DNA of 64,000 nucleotides from Pseudoflavonifractor gallinarum. Its GTDB lineage: Bacteria > Bacillota > Clostridia > Oscillospirales > Oscillospiraceae. The stretch spans positions 62,001-126,000 of the forward strand of contig NZ_JADCKF010000001.1 of NCBI RefSeq assembly GCF_014982855.1. The letters are read 5' to 3'. Made by a program: the position numbers and the translations under genes. This document shows positions 28,017-36,136 of this stretch, one piece after another (position 1 is the first letter of the stretch; each line of letters starts with the position of its first letter). The notes under the pieces were generated by a model. It saw nothing but the letters and a program-made list of their open reading frames with translations. It ran no database searches and was not told the origin of the DNA.

Positions 28017-29129
28017 TTATTCCCCGGCCTTCAGGCGGACGGGCAGGACCATATACAGAAAGTTTTCTTCTCCCTCGGCGGGCAGGATCACGCAGGGGGA
28101 CACGCTGGTGGTCAGCTCCAGCCGGACCCGGTCGGCGGGGGCCGCCTTCAGGGCGTCCATGAGATAGCGGTTGTTGAAGCCGATCTCCAGACCGCCGCCG
28201 TCCCCGTCGATGGGGCACTGGTCGGCTGCGTCTCCAATGGCCGTTTTTGTACTGATTTTCAGCATATTTTGCTCAAAAACGCAGCGAAGCGGGCTTTTTA
28301 GTTTATCACTGATGATGAGGGAGACACGGTCGATGGAGGAGAGGAGGGCACGGGTGTCTCCCTCTACCTTGATGGAATTGTTGCGGGGGATGGCCTGGCG
28401 GTAGGCCAGGAATTCGCCCTCCAACCGGCGGGAGACCAGCATGGTCTCCCCCACTTTGAACATCACATGGCGGGCACCCTGAGTGATTGAGGCCGGTTCT
28501 TCCACATCGGAGCAGATTTTTTCCACCTCGGAGAGGGCGGCGCCGGGCACAACAAAGGAAAATTCTTCCGCTCCTTCCTTTTTTTCGATGCTCTCGTGCC
28601 GTAGGGCCAGACGGTAGCCGTCCACTGATACGATGGTGAGGCCGTCTTGGCCCACTTCAAAGAGGGAGCCGGTGTGGATGGGGCGGCTCTCGTTGTCGCT
28701 GACGGCGAAGAGGGTTTGAGAAATCATAGATTTTAGCTTATTTTGCCCAATTTCCAGGGAGTTTTGGTATTCAACAGTGGGAAGTTCTGGAAATTCTTCC
28801 GGGTCGGTGCCCAGAATGTTGAATTCGCTCATGCCGCATTTGATGTTGACCATGTAGTGTTCGGCGGTAAATTCTACGATGTCGTCGGGGAGCTTACGAA
28901 TGATCTCTCCAAAAAGACGCGCCCCCAGGACGAGGGTACCTTTGGCGCGGATTTCGGCGGGTACGGTGGTGCGGATACCGGTTTCCAGATTGTAGCCGGT
29001 GAGTCTGAGTTCCTGATCGGCTTCTAACAGGATACCTTCCAGAGCTGGAATGGAGCTCTTTGGAGACACAGCACGTGACGTTGTGCTGATGGCTGCCTGA
29101 AGAAGGGCTTTTTCGCAGGAGAATTTCAT
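28017..29129 (-). CDS. dnaN: DNA polymerase III beta sliding clamp
   Basis: The ring-shaped processivity clamp, 370 residues in three related domains. Recognisable are the N-terminus [20 protein letters not shown], the [12 protein letters not shown] and [14 protein letters not shown] segments, and the C-terminal MVLPVRL ending typical of beta clamps. The ATG is preceded by GGAGGT. It lies 321 bases downstream of dnaA, separated by the origin module with DnaA-trio and six DnaA boxes. Confidence 0.97.
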   Translation of the reverse strand: MKFSCEKALLQAAISTTSRAVSPKSSIPALEGILLEADQELRLTGYNLETGIRTTVPAEIRAKGTLVLGARLFGEIIRKLPDDIVEFTAEHYMVNIKCGMSEFNILGTDPEEFPELPTVEYQNSLEIGQNKLKSMISQTLFAVSDNESRPIHTGSLFEVGQDGLTIVSVDGYRLALRHESIEKKEGAEEFSFVVPGAALSEVEKICSDVEEPASITQGARHVMFKVGETMLVSRRLEGEFLAYRQAIPRNNSIKVEGDTRALLSSIDRVSLIISDKLKSPLRCVFEQNMLKISTKTAIGDAADQCPIDGDGGGLEIGFNNRYLMDALKAAPADRVRLELTTSVSPCVILPAEGEENFLYMVLPVRLKAGE

Positions 29130-29189
29130 TGAGATGGGACCTCCGTTTCGGTGCTCCTGGCCTCCGATGGGGAGAAAAGGAGAGGGTAA

Positions 29190-29380
29190 TAAGTTCGTAG
29201 TAATAGCAGTAGGGGAAAATTATGTGGAAAAGTGGATGTTTTGCTTGCGGCGCTAAGATTTGCCCGTCCACAGGGGGTGTGGATAAAAAAGGGTGCTTTC
29301 CACATCCTTTTTGGGCAGCCGCAGGTTTTCCACAGGGAATTGTCCACAAGCCCACAATTTGCGGTGGAGATGTGGAAAAG
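29190..29380. other. oriC, dnaA-dnaN side: DnaA-trio and DnaA-box cluster
   Basis: Six DnaA-box-like 9-mers lie at 29223 (TGTGGAAAA), 29278 (TGTGGATAA), 29296 (CTTTCCACA), 29326 (TTTTCCACA), 29340 (TTGTCCACA) and 29371 (TGTGGAAAA). Beside the first, reading the + strand 3' to 5' from 29212 to 29198, are five DnaA-trios GAT-GAC-GAT-AAT-GAT, separated from the box by GGGGAAAATTA. In Bacillus this arrangement is the basal unwinding system where DnaA opens the duplex and DnaB helicase is loaded. This region fills the 321-base gap between dnaA and dnaN and should also hold the dnaN promoter. Confidence 0.85.
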
Positions 29381-29450
29381 TGGAAGATCACCGCGGCGGC
29401 GGGCCGCCGCTCCCTCCACACAGTGGGTCTGCGGGGTGGAAAAGGGGGCT

Positions 29451-30779
29451 TTAATTGTCGTAGCGGGCGTTGATATTGGAGTTGAGATCTTTGATAATCT
29501 CGGCCACTTCGGGGTTGGTCTTCATGAGTTTTTCCACCCGATCGATGGAGTGCATGACGGTGGTGTGGTCCCGACCCTCAAATTCCTTACCGATCTCCTT
29601 GAGGGAGAGATTGGTCATGCGGCGGATCTGGTACATGGCGATCTGCCGGGCGAGCGCGGTATCCTTGGTGCGGCCCTGTCCCCGGAGGGCGTCGTTTTCG
29701 ATGTTATAGAACTTGCACACCTCTTCGATGATGACATCGGGAGAGGGGAGAAAATCGGCCTTGTCCTTGCACATGTCCCGGACGGCGCGGATGACGGTGT
29801 CCACGTCTACGCTTTCCCCCATCAGCTCCTGGAAGGCCAGGATCTTGTTGACGGTGCCCTCGATCTGGCGTACATTGGAGGTGATGTTGTCCGCGATATA
29901 CTGGAGGACGGGCTCGGGCAGGTTCATGCCCCGGCGGATGGCCTTGTTTTTGATGATGGCCACCCGGGTCTCGTAGTCGGGTGGCTGGATGTCCACGGGC
30001 AGGCCCCACTCGAACCGGGTGCGCAGCCGGTCGTCCAGGCGCAGCATCTCCTTGGGGGGACGGTCTGCGGTAAAGACGATCTGGCGTCCGGCCTCATAGA
30101 GGGTGTTGAAGGTGTGGAACATCTCCTCCTGGGTAGACTCCCGTCCGGCGATGAACTGCACGTCGTCCATGAGGAAGACGTCGGCAGAGCGGTATTTTTC
30201 CCGGAATTCCTCGTTGCGGCCCTCCCGGATGGCCTGGACCAGCTCGTTGGTGAAGGTGTCCCCCTTCAGGTAGATGACCCGGAAGTCCGGGTGGTTCTGG
30301 TGGATCCGGTGGGCGATGGCGTAGAGCAGGTGGGTCTTGCCCAGGCCGGATTCCCCGTAGATGAAGAGGGGGTTATAGCTGTGGGCGGGGTTTTCGGCCA
30401 CGGCCAGGGCGGCGGCGTGGGCAAATTTATTGGAAGAGCCCACGACGAAGCGCTCAAAGGTATAGTCCTCGGTGCCGGGCATGAAGGAGCCGTCGTCCAC
30501 CGGCTTGGCGGTCTCGGTGAACTCCTGCAGCTCCCCCTCGCCCAGGACCACCACGTCAAATTCGGAGGAAAAGAGCTCGTGGAGGGCCTTTTTGATGGAG
30601 GGAAGATAGCGGGAGAGGATGATGTCCCGCTTGAAATTGGAGGGTGTGTGGAGGACGAAGCGGTTGGCGTCCAGGGAGACGGCCTTGGCGTCGTCGAACC
30701 AGGTGTTGATGGTGGTGGCGGTCATGTCCGCCTCCATGAGGGAGAGTATTTTAGCCCAGACGTCCGCTGGAGAATTCAT
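29451..30779 (-). CDS. dnaA: Chromosomal replication initiator DnaA
   Basis: Binds DnaA boxes and melts the origin. The 442-residue protein has an N-terminal domain I (MNSPADVWAKILSLMEADM), a short linker, an AAA+ domain with Walker A (YGESGLGKTHLLYAI) and Walker B (VFLMDDVQF), and the C-terminal DNA-binding domain with the signature GRDHTTVMHSIDRVEK. The ATG at 30779 (MNSPADVW) follows GGTGG by 8 bases; a longer frame to 30887 would add 36 residues unlike DnaA. It has its own promoter, and DnaA boxes on both sides suggest autoregulation. Confidence 0.97.
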   Translation of the reverse strand: MNSPADVWAKILSLMEADMTATTINTWFDDAKAVSLDANRFVLHTPSNFKRDIILSRYLPSIKKALHELFSSEFDVVVLGEGELQEFTETAKPVDDGSFMPGTEDYTFERFVVGSSNKFAHAAALAVAENPAHSYNPLFIYGESGLGKTHLLYAIAHRIHQNHPDFRVIYLKGDTFTNELVQAIREGRNEEFREKYRSADVFLMDDVQFIAGRESTQEEMFHTFNTLYEAGRQIVFTADRPPKEMLRLDDRLRTRFEWGLPVDIQPPDYETRVAIIKNKAIRRGMNLPEPVLQYIADNITSNVRQIEGTVNKILAFQELMGESVDVDTVIRAVRDMCKDKADFLPSPDVIIEEVCKFYNIENDALRGQGRTKDTALARQIAMYQIRRMTNLSLKEIGKEFEGRDHTTVMHSIDRVEKLMKTNPEVAEIIKDLNSNINARYDN

Positions 30780-30863
30780 GAGTAAGACCACCCCTTGGGG
30801 GAGAAATGGGAGGGCCCGGAGGCCGGAAGGGTCCATTTCCCCAATTCTATATGTTGACATTTT

Positions 30864-30892
30864 ATTATACCAGACAAACCGCAGCAAGGCAA
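30864..30892 (-). promoter_or_regulatory. Sigma-A promoter of dnaA
   Basis: Minus strand: TTGCCT (30887-30892), 17-base spacer, TATAAT (30864-30869). A DnaA box (30897-30905) lies just upstream of the -35, as expected for autorepression. Confidence 0.75.
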
Positions 30893-30894
30893 CG

Positions 30895-30985
30895 AGTTTT
30901 CCACATATACCTTTAAAATAATAAATAGGGTTGTGGAAAACTGCCTCGGCGGGTACAAGATATAGCGTGGATGTGGAAAAGTGGA
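30895..30985. other. oriC, upstream side: DnaA boxes and AT-rich stretch
   Basis: DnaA boxes TTTTCCACA at 30897-30905 and TGTGGAAAA at 30932-30940 and 30972-30980 surround the AT-rich stretch 30905-30930. Together with the dnaA-dnaN cluster this makes a two-part origin. All genes from 20.5 to 30.8 kb run leftward and those from 31.2 kb run rightward, as expected at an origin. Confidence 0.85.
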
Positions 30986-31018
30986 AAAAATGAAGCCCAA
31001 AAAGACAGAAAAATGGTG

Positions 31019-31048
31019 TTGACAGGGCATTTCTTCATACGCTATAAT
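31019..31048 (+). promoter_or_regulatory. Promoter of rpmH
   Basis: TTGACA (31019-31024), 18-base spacer, TATAAT (31043-31048): both hexamers match the sigma-A consensus exactly. The rpmH leader is about 120 bases. Confidence 0.88.
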
Positions 31049-31173
31049 ACAGATTGCACCATGTCCTTATCTGGTGTAAAGCATTTTTCCTTTTGACGAC
31101 CGCGGCCGGAATCCGGCCGTTGTGGCGGGCAGGTGGAAAACCTGCCAGAATAAGTACAGGAGGTGTACCGGAA

Positions 31174-31308
31174 ATGGTTCGTACCTATCAGCCCAAGAAG
31201 CGCCAGCGCTCCAAAGTGCACGGCTTCCGTAAGCGCATGGCCACCGCGAATGGCCGCAAGGTGCTGGCTCGTCGCCGCGCCAAGGGCCGCGCCCGTCTGT
31301 CCCACTAA
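31174..31308 (+). CDS. rpmH: Large ribosomal subunit protein bL34
   Basis: A 44-residue, very basic ribosomal protein with the complete family sequence, including [18 protein letters not shown] and the [11 protein letters not shown] end. The ATG follows AGGAGGT. It is the first gene of the conserved rpmH-rnpA-yidD-yidC-jag run on the right of oriC. Confidence 0.98.
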   Translation: MVRTYQPKKRQRSKVHGFRKRMATANGRKVLARRRAKGRARLSH

Positions 31309-31452
31309 GCTGGAACAGCTCGCGCTCCGGGAAACAAACGGCATAGCGTCATAACAAGGGGCGGGGGAGTTTCATCCCACCGCCCCTGCGTAGCATCATG
31401 GGGAAAAGAGGCTGGTCCTCCCTTCCCCGGGAAAGAAAAAAGGGGAAGCGCC

Positions 31453-31800
31453 GTGAAAGATACCGTCTCGCTCAAATTGAACCACGAATTCCGTCGGCTC
31501 TACAGCAAGGGAAAGTCGGCGGTCTCGCCCTGTGTGGCGGTGTACTGCCGCCGGAACAAGCTGGGGAAGAACCGGCTGGGCCTGACCGTGGGGACCAAGG
31601 TGGGCAAGGCGGTGGTCCGCAACCGGACCCGCCGCCGCATCCGGGAGGCCTACCGGCTCCATGAGGGGCAGTTCCAGGTGGGCTATGACATCGTGGTGGT
31701 GGCGCGGGTGCGTGCCTCCTTTGCCCGTTATCGGGAGATCGAGCGGCAGCTTCTCAAGACCATGGATAAGCTGGGACTGGTCCGGAGGGAGAGCGTATGA
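31453..31800 (+). CDS. rnpA: Ribonuclease P protein component
   Basis: Protein cofactor of RNase P, which trims the 5' leader of tRNA precursors; 115 residues. The conserved RNR motif region reads [20 protein letters not shown], and the [17 protein letters not shown] start is typical. It begins with GTG, 7 bases after AGGGGAAG, and ends overlapping yidD by 4 bases. The 144 bases between rpmH and rnpA hold a GGGGCGGGGGAGTTTCATCC-type stem-loop near 31358-31388 without a T-run. Confidence 0.96.
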   Translation: MKDTVSLKLNHEFRRLYSKGKSAVSPCVAVYCRRNKLGKNRLGLTVGTKVGKAVVRNRTRRRIREAYRLHEGQFQVGYDIVVVARVRASFARYREIERQLLKTMDKLGLVRRESV

Positions 31801-32015
31801 AGGGTCTCCTTTTGGCCCTGATCCGCTTTTACCGCGCTAACATTTCCCCGCTGCGTCCCCCCTGCTGCCGGTTTATCCCCACCTGCTCGGCCTATGCCCT
31901 GGAGGCGGTGGAGAAGTACGGCGCGTGCAGGGGGGGCTGGCTTGCCCTGCGCCGGATTTTGAAATGTCATCCCTTTCACCGGCAGAAGAGCATCCAGTAT
32001 GACCCCGTTCCCTGA
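31797..32015 (+). CDS. yidD: Membrane protein insertion efficiency factor YidD
   Basis: A 72-residue protein of the YidD family that helps YidC-dependent insertion of membrane proteins. The motif [33 protein letters not shown] is diagnostic, including its three cysteines. It overlaps rnpA by 4 bases and precedes yidC. Confidence 0.95.
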   Translation: MKGLLLALIRFYRANISPLRPPCCRFIPTCSAYALEAVEKYGACRGGWLALRRILKCHPFHRQKSIQYDPVP

Positions 32016-32084
32016 GCCGTTTGTCTTCCAAATGTATCCCAGCGCCCCCATCCCGCGCGTGACTATCACTTTGGAGGCTGACAC

Positions 32085-33518
32085 ATGAAAATTCTCCTCT
32101 CCCCCTTTGTATGGGTGCTTAACACGTTTTATCAGATGACGGGCAGCTACGGCCTTGCCCTCATCCTCTTTGCGCTGGTGGTGAAGATCATCCTCTTCCC
32201 CTTCCAGCTCAAGGGCAAGAAGAGCATGATCCAGATGAACATGCTCTCCGGTCAGATGCAGAAGCTGCAAAAGCAGTACGGCAAGGACCGGGAACGCTAC
32301 AACGCAGAGGTACAAAAGCTCTATGAGCGGGAAAAGGTCAACCCCATGGGCGGCTGCCTGTGGTCCTTTATCCCCCTGTTCATCCTGCTGCCCCTCTACT
32401 CCATCATCCGCGAGCCTCTGGTCTACCTGATGAACGTGGATGTAGACAATCTGAGCGCCATCGCCGATGTGCTCAACTGGGGCCAGGTGGCCTTTGACCA
32501 GAACTGGATCAAGACCGCCGGCGAAGCCTTCAACAACGGCGGCTATCATCAGCTGTACCTGTCCTCCCTCATTACCCCGGAAAACATGGCGGCGGTCCAG
32601 GCCGTGGCCGGGGAGGGCGCCAATATCTTCCCCATCAACTTTGACTTCCTGGGCATCTTCAACCTGGCTCTGGTGCCCCAGCTCAAGTTCTGGACCATCA
32701 GCGGGGGCTTTGCCCTGTTCCTGCTGCCCGTAATCTCCGCGGTGTCGGGCTTCATCTTCTCCCTGATCTCCCAGAAGACCAACGCGGTGAACAAGCAGTC
32801 GGCCGACGCCCAGAACAACCCCACCATGAAGACCATGCTCATCACCATGCCTCTGATCTCCCTGTGGATCGGCTTCTCCATGCCCGCGGCCCTGTGTCTC
32901 TACTGGATCATCCAGAACCTGCTCTCCATGGTGCAGGAGTTCATCTGCGGCAAGATGCTCAAGAAGGACTACGAGGAGGCCGCCGCCAAGGCAGCCGAGC
33001 GGGAGCGCCTGGAGAAGGAAGAGGAAAAGGAGCGCAAGCGCCTGGCCGCGGAGGAGCGGGCCCGCCGCATCGAAGAGGCCAAGCACGCCAAGGGCAAGAA
33101 GAAGAAGGAAATCCTGGAGTCCATGGAAAAGGACAACAAGGATACCGCCGTCATCTCGGTTAGCGGCATCGGACTGCGCTCCTATGCCCGTGGCCGGGCC
33201 TATGACCCCAACCGCTTCAGCCCCGACGGCCCCACCCCCTACCACGATCCCGACCGGGACTGGGACAACGCCAAGCAGGCCCAGGACACCCAGGAGGAGA
33301 AGAAGTCCCTCTTCGGCCGCAAAAAGAAGGCCGGGGAGCCGGTACAGACTCCCGTGGTGGAAGAAGAGAAACCTGTGACGCCTGTGGAGGAGCCCAAGAT
33401 TTCCACACCGGAGACTCCCGCGGTGGAAAATGAGTCCGCAGACGATGTGGCCGAGGCGCCCTATGCCCCGGAGTCCGAGGAGGAGACTTCCCCGGAAGAC
33501 GACAGCAAGGAGGGATAA
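32085..33518 (+). CDS. yidC: Membrane protein insertase YidC with charged C-terminal extension
   Basis: An Oxa1-type insertase. The N-terminal ~300 residues hold the Firmicutes-type core: hydrophobic segments near 5-20 and 22-45 (YGLALILFALVVKIILFPF), the charged coil QMQKLQKQYGKDRERYNAEVQKLYEREKVNPMGGCL and further segments ending ALCLYWIIQNLLSMVQEF. The last ~175 residues are an unusually long cytoplasmic tail: first a Lys/Glu/Arg-rich helical stretch (EEAAAKAAERERLEKEEEKE), then a Pro/Glu-rich acidic part. Typical Firmicutes YidC proteins are nearer 250-290 residues. The tail may contact ribosomes (inference). The ATG follows GGAGG. Confidence 0.94.
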   Translation: MKILLSPFVWVLNTFYQMTGSYGLALILFALVVKIILFPFQLKGKKSMIQMNMLSGQMQKLQKQYGKDRERYNAEVQKLYEREKVNPMGGCLWSFIPLFILLPLYSIIREPLVYLMNVDVDNLSAIADVLNWGQVAFDQNWIKTAGEAFNNGGYHQLYLSSLITPENMAAVQAVAGEGANIFPINFDFLGIFNLALVPQLKFWTISGGFALFLLPVISAVSGFIFSLISQKTNAVNKQSADAQNNPTMKTMLITMPLISLWIGFSMPAALCLYWIIQNLLSMVQEFICGKMLKKDYEEAAAKAAERERLEKEEEKERKRLAAEERARRIEEAKHAKGKKKKEILESMEKDNKDTAVISVSGIGLRSYARGRAYDPNRFSPDGPTPYHDPDRDWDNAKQAQDTQEEKKSLFGRKKKAGEPVQTPVVEEEKPVTPVEEPKISTPETPAVENESADDVAEAPYAPESEEETSPEDDSKEG

Positions 33519-33521
33519 GCC

Positions 33522-34295
33522 GTGCTGAAATGGATTGAGAGCACCGGCAAGACGGAGGAGGCCGCCGTAGAGGCGGCCCTGGCCAAGCTGGGCCTGGACC
33601 GGGACGATGTCTCGGTGGAGGTCCTGGAGCGGGCCAAGTCCGGTTTTCTGGGCATCGGCAGCTGCCCTGCCAAGGTGAAAGTGACCTATGAGGCCCCGGA
33701 CGAGGTAGAGGAGGCCCCCGTGGTTTCCGCTCCTCCCGTGGAAGAGGTGGTCCCGGCCGCTGCCCCGGTACAGCCTGAGTCTGTGGCTGAGCCTGTCCCC
33801 GCGGCGGAGCCTGCTGCCGACCTGAGCGGCGATGAGGCGGCCGAGCGGATCCACAGCTTCCTCACCGGCCTGCTGGCCCATATGGGTGCGGAGGCCACGC
33901 CCCGCATCGAGCTGGACGAGCGCGGCAACTATCAGGTGGAGCTGGTGGGCCACAACCTGGGGGCCCTCATCGGCCGCCGGGGTGAGACCCTGGACGCCAT
34001 CCAGCAGCTCACCGTCTATGCCGTCAACCGCGGCCTGAACAAGCGGGTGCGCATCCATCTGGATGCCGAGCACTATCGTGCCAAGCGGGAGGAATCTCTG
34101 GAGCGTCTGGCCAACAAGGTGGCCGGTAAGGTGGTCAAGTACCGCCGTAACGTCACGCTGGAGCCCATGAACGCCTATGAGCGCCATGTGATCCACACTG
34201 CGCTTCAGGACTACCCCGACATCACCACCTACTCGGTGGGCACTGAGCCCAACCGCCGTACCGTGGTGGCTTACAGCCGGGGCGAGCACCGGTAA
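33522..34295 (+). CDS. jag: RNA-binding protein Jag/KhpB
   Basis: A 257-residue protein with an N-terminal Jag_N domain (IESTGKTEEAAVEAALAKLGLDRDDVSVEVLERAKSGFLG), a Glu/Pro/Ala-rich linker, a KH domain with GALIGRRGETLDAIQQLT, and an R3H domain ending ERHVIHTALQDYPDITTYSVG. In Firmicutes KhpB pairs with KhpA and affects cell elongation and division via RNA. The GTG start follows AAGGAGGG. It closes the rpmH-to-jag run; the mnmE, mnmG and rsmG genes that often come next are not here. Confidence 0.95.
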   Translation: MLKWIESTGKTEEAAVEAALAKLGLDRDDVSVEVLERAKSGFLGIGSCPAKVKVTYEAPDEVEEAPVVSAPPVEEVVPAAAPVQPESVAEPVPAAEPAADLSGDEAAERIHSFLTGLLAHMGAEATPRIELDERGNYQVELVGHNLGALIGRRGETLDAIQQLTVYAVNRGLNKRVRIHLDAEHYRAKREESLERLANKVAGKVVKYRRNVTLEPMNAYERHVIHTALQDYPDITTYSVGTEPNRRTVVAYSRGEHR

Positions 34296-34311
34296 GTAAA
34301 TTTGCAGCAAG

Positions 34312-34343
34312 AGGCGGGACCCGTTTCGGGTCCCGCCTTTTCC
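34312..34343 (+). terminator. Intrinsic terminator of the rpmH-jag operon
   Basis: An 11-bp stem AGGCGGGACCC / GGGTCCCGCCT (34312-34322, 34328-34338) then T5. Confidence 0.92.
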
Positions 34344-34386
34344 ACAGGTAAGCAGAAAAAAGTGGACAATACCGGGAAAATCCCTC

Positions 34387-34434
34387 TTGCAAGAATCGAA
34401 CGTATGTTGTATAATCTTGTCGAACAAAAGTTCT
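34387..34434 (+). promoter_or_regulatory. Consensus promoter overlapped by two LexA (SOS) boxes
   Basis: The promoter is TTGCAA (34387-34392), 17-base spacer, TATAAT (34410-34415). Two Bacillus-type SOS boxes (consensus CGAAC-N4-GTTYG) overlap it: CGAACGTATGTTGT at 34398-34411, lying between the -35 and -10, and CGAACAAAAGTTCT at 34421-34434, lying at the expected transcription start. The second is a perfect GAAC-N4-GTTC palindrome. This is expected to be tightly repressed by LexA and strongly induced by DNA damage. Confidence 0.82.
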
Positions 34435-34547
34435 TTTTGCCAAAGGGGAACAAAGTGCCCCGCTGCCGCGTCCAAAAGGAAAAGGCCCCCGCCCGGGACA
34501 GACGGAGGACCGGGGCAGCGCGCAAGGGCCACGCAGGAGGGATCGGT

Positions 34548-34889
34548 ATGGAGACAACCTATCTGAGTATGGATGCCCGCTATGTGACGGTCTTTCGCGG
34601 GGTAGAGGAGCAGGCCAGCGGCGGGGATCGGGTATGTTTTACCCGGCGGTCCCGCACCCCCTCCTGCGCCCCGTCTCCTGCCGGGAAGGTGGTGGACCTG
34701 GCGGCCTACCGCCGCCAGCTGGAGTGCGCCTCAGAGCCCGAGGAGGCCCCTTCCCTGCCCACCCCCATGCGGGAGGAAATACCGGCCCGCAGCCGCCCGT
34801 GGAGTGAGCGGGTAGGCCTGGTGCTGGATCTGTGCGCCACCGGGGCCATCCTGTGTCTGACGGTGGGCGTGCTGCTGTGCTGCCTGTAA
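34548..34889 (+). CDS. Small C-terminally membrane-anchored protein, predicted SOS-induced
   Basis: I do not recognise this family. The 113-residue protein begins at an ATG 7 bases after AGGAGGG. Residues 1-88 are soluble, with a basic middle (FTRRSRTPSCAPSPAGKVVDLAAYRRQLE) and a Pro/Glu stretch. About residues 90-112 are one hydrophobic segment (VGLVLDLCATGAILCLTVGV) at the very C-terminus, as in tail-anchored proteins. No LysM domain is visible, so it is not a plain YneA homologue. A consensus promoter with two SOS boxes lies about 130 bases upstream, and terminators flank the gene, so it is a single-gene SOS unit. A damage-induced division inhibitor or checkpoint protein is a reasonable guess, not a finding. 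Confidence 0.72.
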   Translation: METTYLSMDARYVTVFRGVEEQASGGDRVCFTRRSRTPSCAPSPAGKVVDLAAYRRQLECASEPEEAPSLPTPMREEIPARSRPWSERVGLVLDLCATGAILCLTVGVLLCCL

Positions 34890-34913
34890 AAGAGAAGACC
34901 ATACGGAACAAGA

Positions 34914-34946
34914 GAACGCCGCCGGCAGATGCCGGCGGCGTTCTTT
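34914..34946. terminator. Bidirectional terminator between the SOS gene and spoIIID
   Basis: A 14-bp stem GAACGCCGCCGGCA / TGCCGGCGGCGTTC (34914-34927, 34930-34943) with T3 on the + side. Confidence 0.85.
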
Positions 34947-34953
34947 CTGGTGT

Positions 34954-35211
34954 TCATACTTGGTGGGCGTGGCGGTACTTCTCCCGGGTGGCGATCCCTC
35001 CCCGGATGTGCCGCTGGGCCTTGTTCTCGTCCAGCACGCGCTTGACCTGGTGGTAGAGCGGCCGGTTAAACCCGGGCAGACGTTCGCTCAGGTCCTTGTG
35101 TACCGTGGATTTGCTGATGCCAAACTTCTGGGCGGCGGCACGGACAGTGGCCTTATGCTCGATGATGTACAAGGCCAGCTGTACGGCCCGCTCTTCCATG
35201 TTTCCCTTCAC
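34954..35211 (-). CDS. spoIIID: Sporulation transcription factor SpoIIID
   Basis: DNA-binding regulator of mother-cell genes during sporulation, 85 residues. A helix-turn-helix covers KATVRAAAQKFGISKSTVHKDLSERLP and is followed by the RHIRGGIATREKYR basic region, both diagnostic. The GTG at 35211 is chosen: it lies 10 bases after GAGGAG, and it makes the N-terminus line up residue for residue with Bacillus SpoIIID. An internal ATG at 35199 is possible. No sigma-E promoter was assigned. Confidence 0.95.
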   Translation of the reverse strand: MKGNMEERAVQLALYIIEHKATVRAAAQKFGISKSTVHKDLSERLPGFNRPLYHQVKRVLDENKAQRHIRGGIATREKYRHAHQV

Positions 35212-35316
35212 ATAGCAACAACTCCTCTGCGCTTGCAGATGCACAGCTAACTATATGTGAAAGGAGCGGGGAGTATGTGGAAAACCAGAAAGCGTTTTTG
35301 GAAACGTGCGGAGAGA

Positions 35317-36024
35317 TCAGGGCAGGATCTCGCCCTGGGTGGAGATGGTCACCACCTGCCAGGGGAGGAATTTGCCGCTGCGCTGGAGGGCCTGCTTGAC
35401 CGCCAGCTCGATCCCGCCGCAGCAGGGGACCTCCATGCGCACCACGGTGACGCTCTGGATGTCGTTGTTGGCCAGAATTTCGGTGAGCTTTTCGCTGTAA
35501 TCCACGCTGTCCAGCTTGGGACAGCCCACCAGGGTAATTTTTCCACGGATGAAGTCCCGGTGGAAGTTGGCGTAGGCGTAGGCAGTGCAGTCGGCGGCCA
35601 CCAGGAGCTTGGCCCCGTCCAGCCAGGGGGCCCGGGTGGGGACCAGCTTGATCTGGACCGGCCACTGCATGAGCTCACTCTCCTGCTGGGCGGGAGCAGG
35701 CGCGGCCGTCCGAGCCGGACGGGAGAGGGACCGGGCGGCGCTGCCGGGACAGCCGCAGGGCAGGGGTGCAGACTGGGCGGCCTTGGCAGACGCCTGCCGG
35801 GCCAGAACGGCGGCCTGGTCGTAGGGGGCGGCTTCCCGCTCCACAAAGGTGATGGCATTGACGGGACAGGCGGGCAGGCAGTCCCCCAGACCGTCGCAGT
35901 AGTCGTCCCGCAGCAGGCGGGCCTTGCCGTTTACCATGCCGATGGCCCCCTCGTGGCAGGCCTTGGCGCAGGCTCCGCAGCCGTTGCAGGCCTCTTCGTC
36001 GATGTGAATGATCTTGCGGACCAT
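35317..36024 (-). CDS. 4Fe-4S ferredoxin-domain protein
   Basis: A 235-residue protein with an N-terminal ferredoxin region: one complete CxxCxxCxxxC motif (CNGCGACAKACHEGAIG) and a second, looser one (CDGLGDCLPACPVNAI, lacking one Cys). A Pro/Ala-rich linker (about 75-115) containing LPCGCPG leads to a C-terminal domain with AADCTAYAYANFHRDFI, LVGCPKLD and VPCCGGIE cysteines. The substrate is unknown; an electron-transfer or metal-cluster role is inferred. It is divergent from a Crp/Fnr regulator, a pairing that is common in Clostridia, so that regulator probably controls it. Confidence 0.85.
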   Translation of the reverse strand: MVRKIIHIDEEACNGCGACAKACHEGAIGMVNGKARLLRDDYCDGLGDCLPACPVNAITFVEREAAPYDQAAVLARQASAKAAQSAPLPCGCPGSAARSLSRPARTAAPAPAQQESELMQWPVQIKLVPTRAPWLDGAKLLVAADCTAYAYANFHRDFIRGKITLVGCPKLDSVDYSEKLTEILANNDIQSVTVVRMEVPCCGGIELAVKQALQRSGKFLPWQVVTISTQGEILP

Positions 36025-36068
36025 AGTGATTTCCTCCCTCAGCGATGGGCGGCTTCGCCGCCTTTTTC

Positions 36069-36097
36069 TTGACTTTGTGCTCTGAGTATACTATGGT
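36069..36097 (+). promoter_or_regulatory. Candidate promoter of the Crp/Fnr regulator
   Basis: TTGACT (36069-36074), 17-base spacer, TATGGT (36092-36097) in the 112-base gap between the two divergent genes. The gap is likely shared by both promoters. Confidence 0.5.
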
Positions 36098-36136
36098 AAG
36101 AGAAAAAAAGCGGTTGGAAATCCAACGGAGGTAATC

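Noticed and set aside
31357-31388. Stem-loop between rpmH and rnpA as a terminator
   Set aside because: The stem lacks a T-run on the + strand, and rpmH-rnpA are normally co-transcribed. It is more likely a processing or stability element.
35245-35316. A small gene between spoIIID and the ferredoxin gene
   Set aside because: The 100-base gap has no frame with a ribosome-binding site and start codon on either strand.
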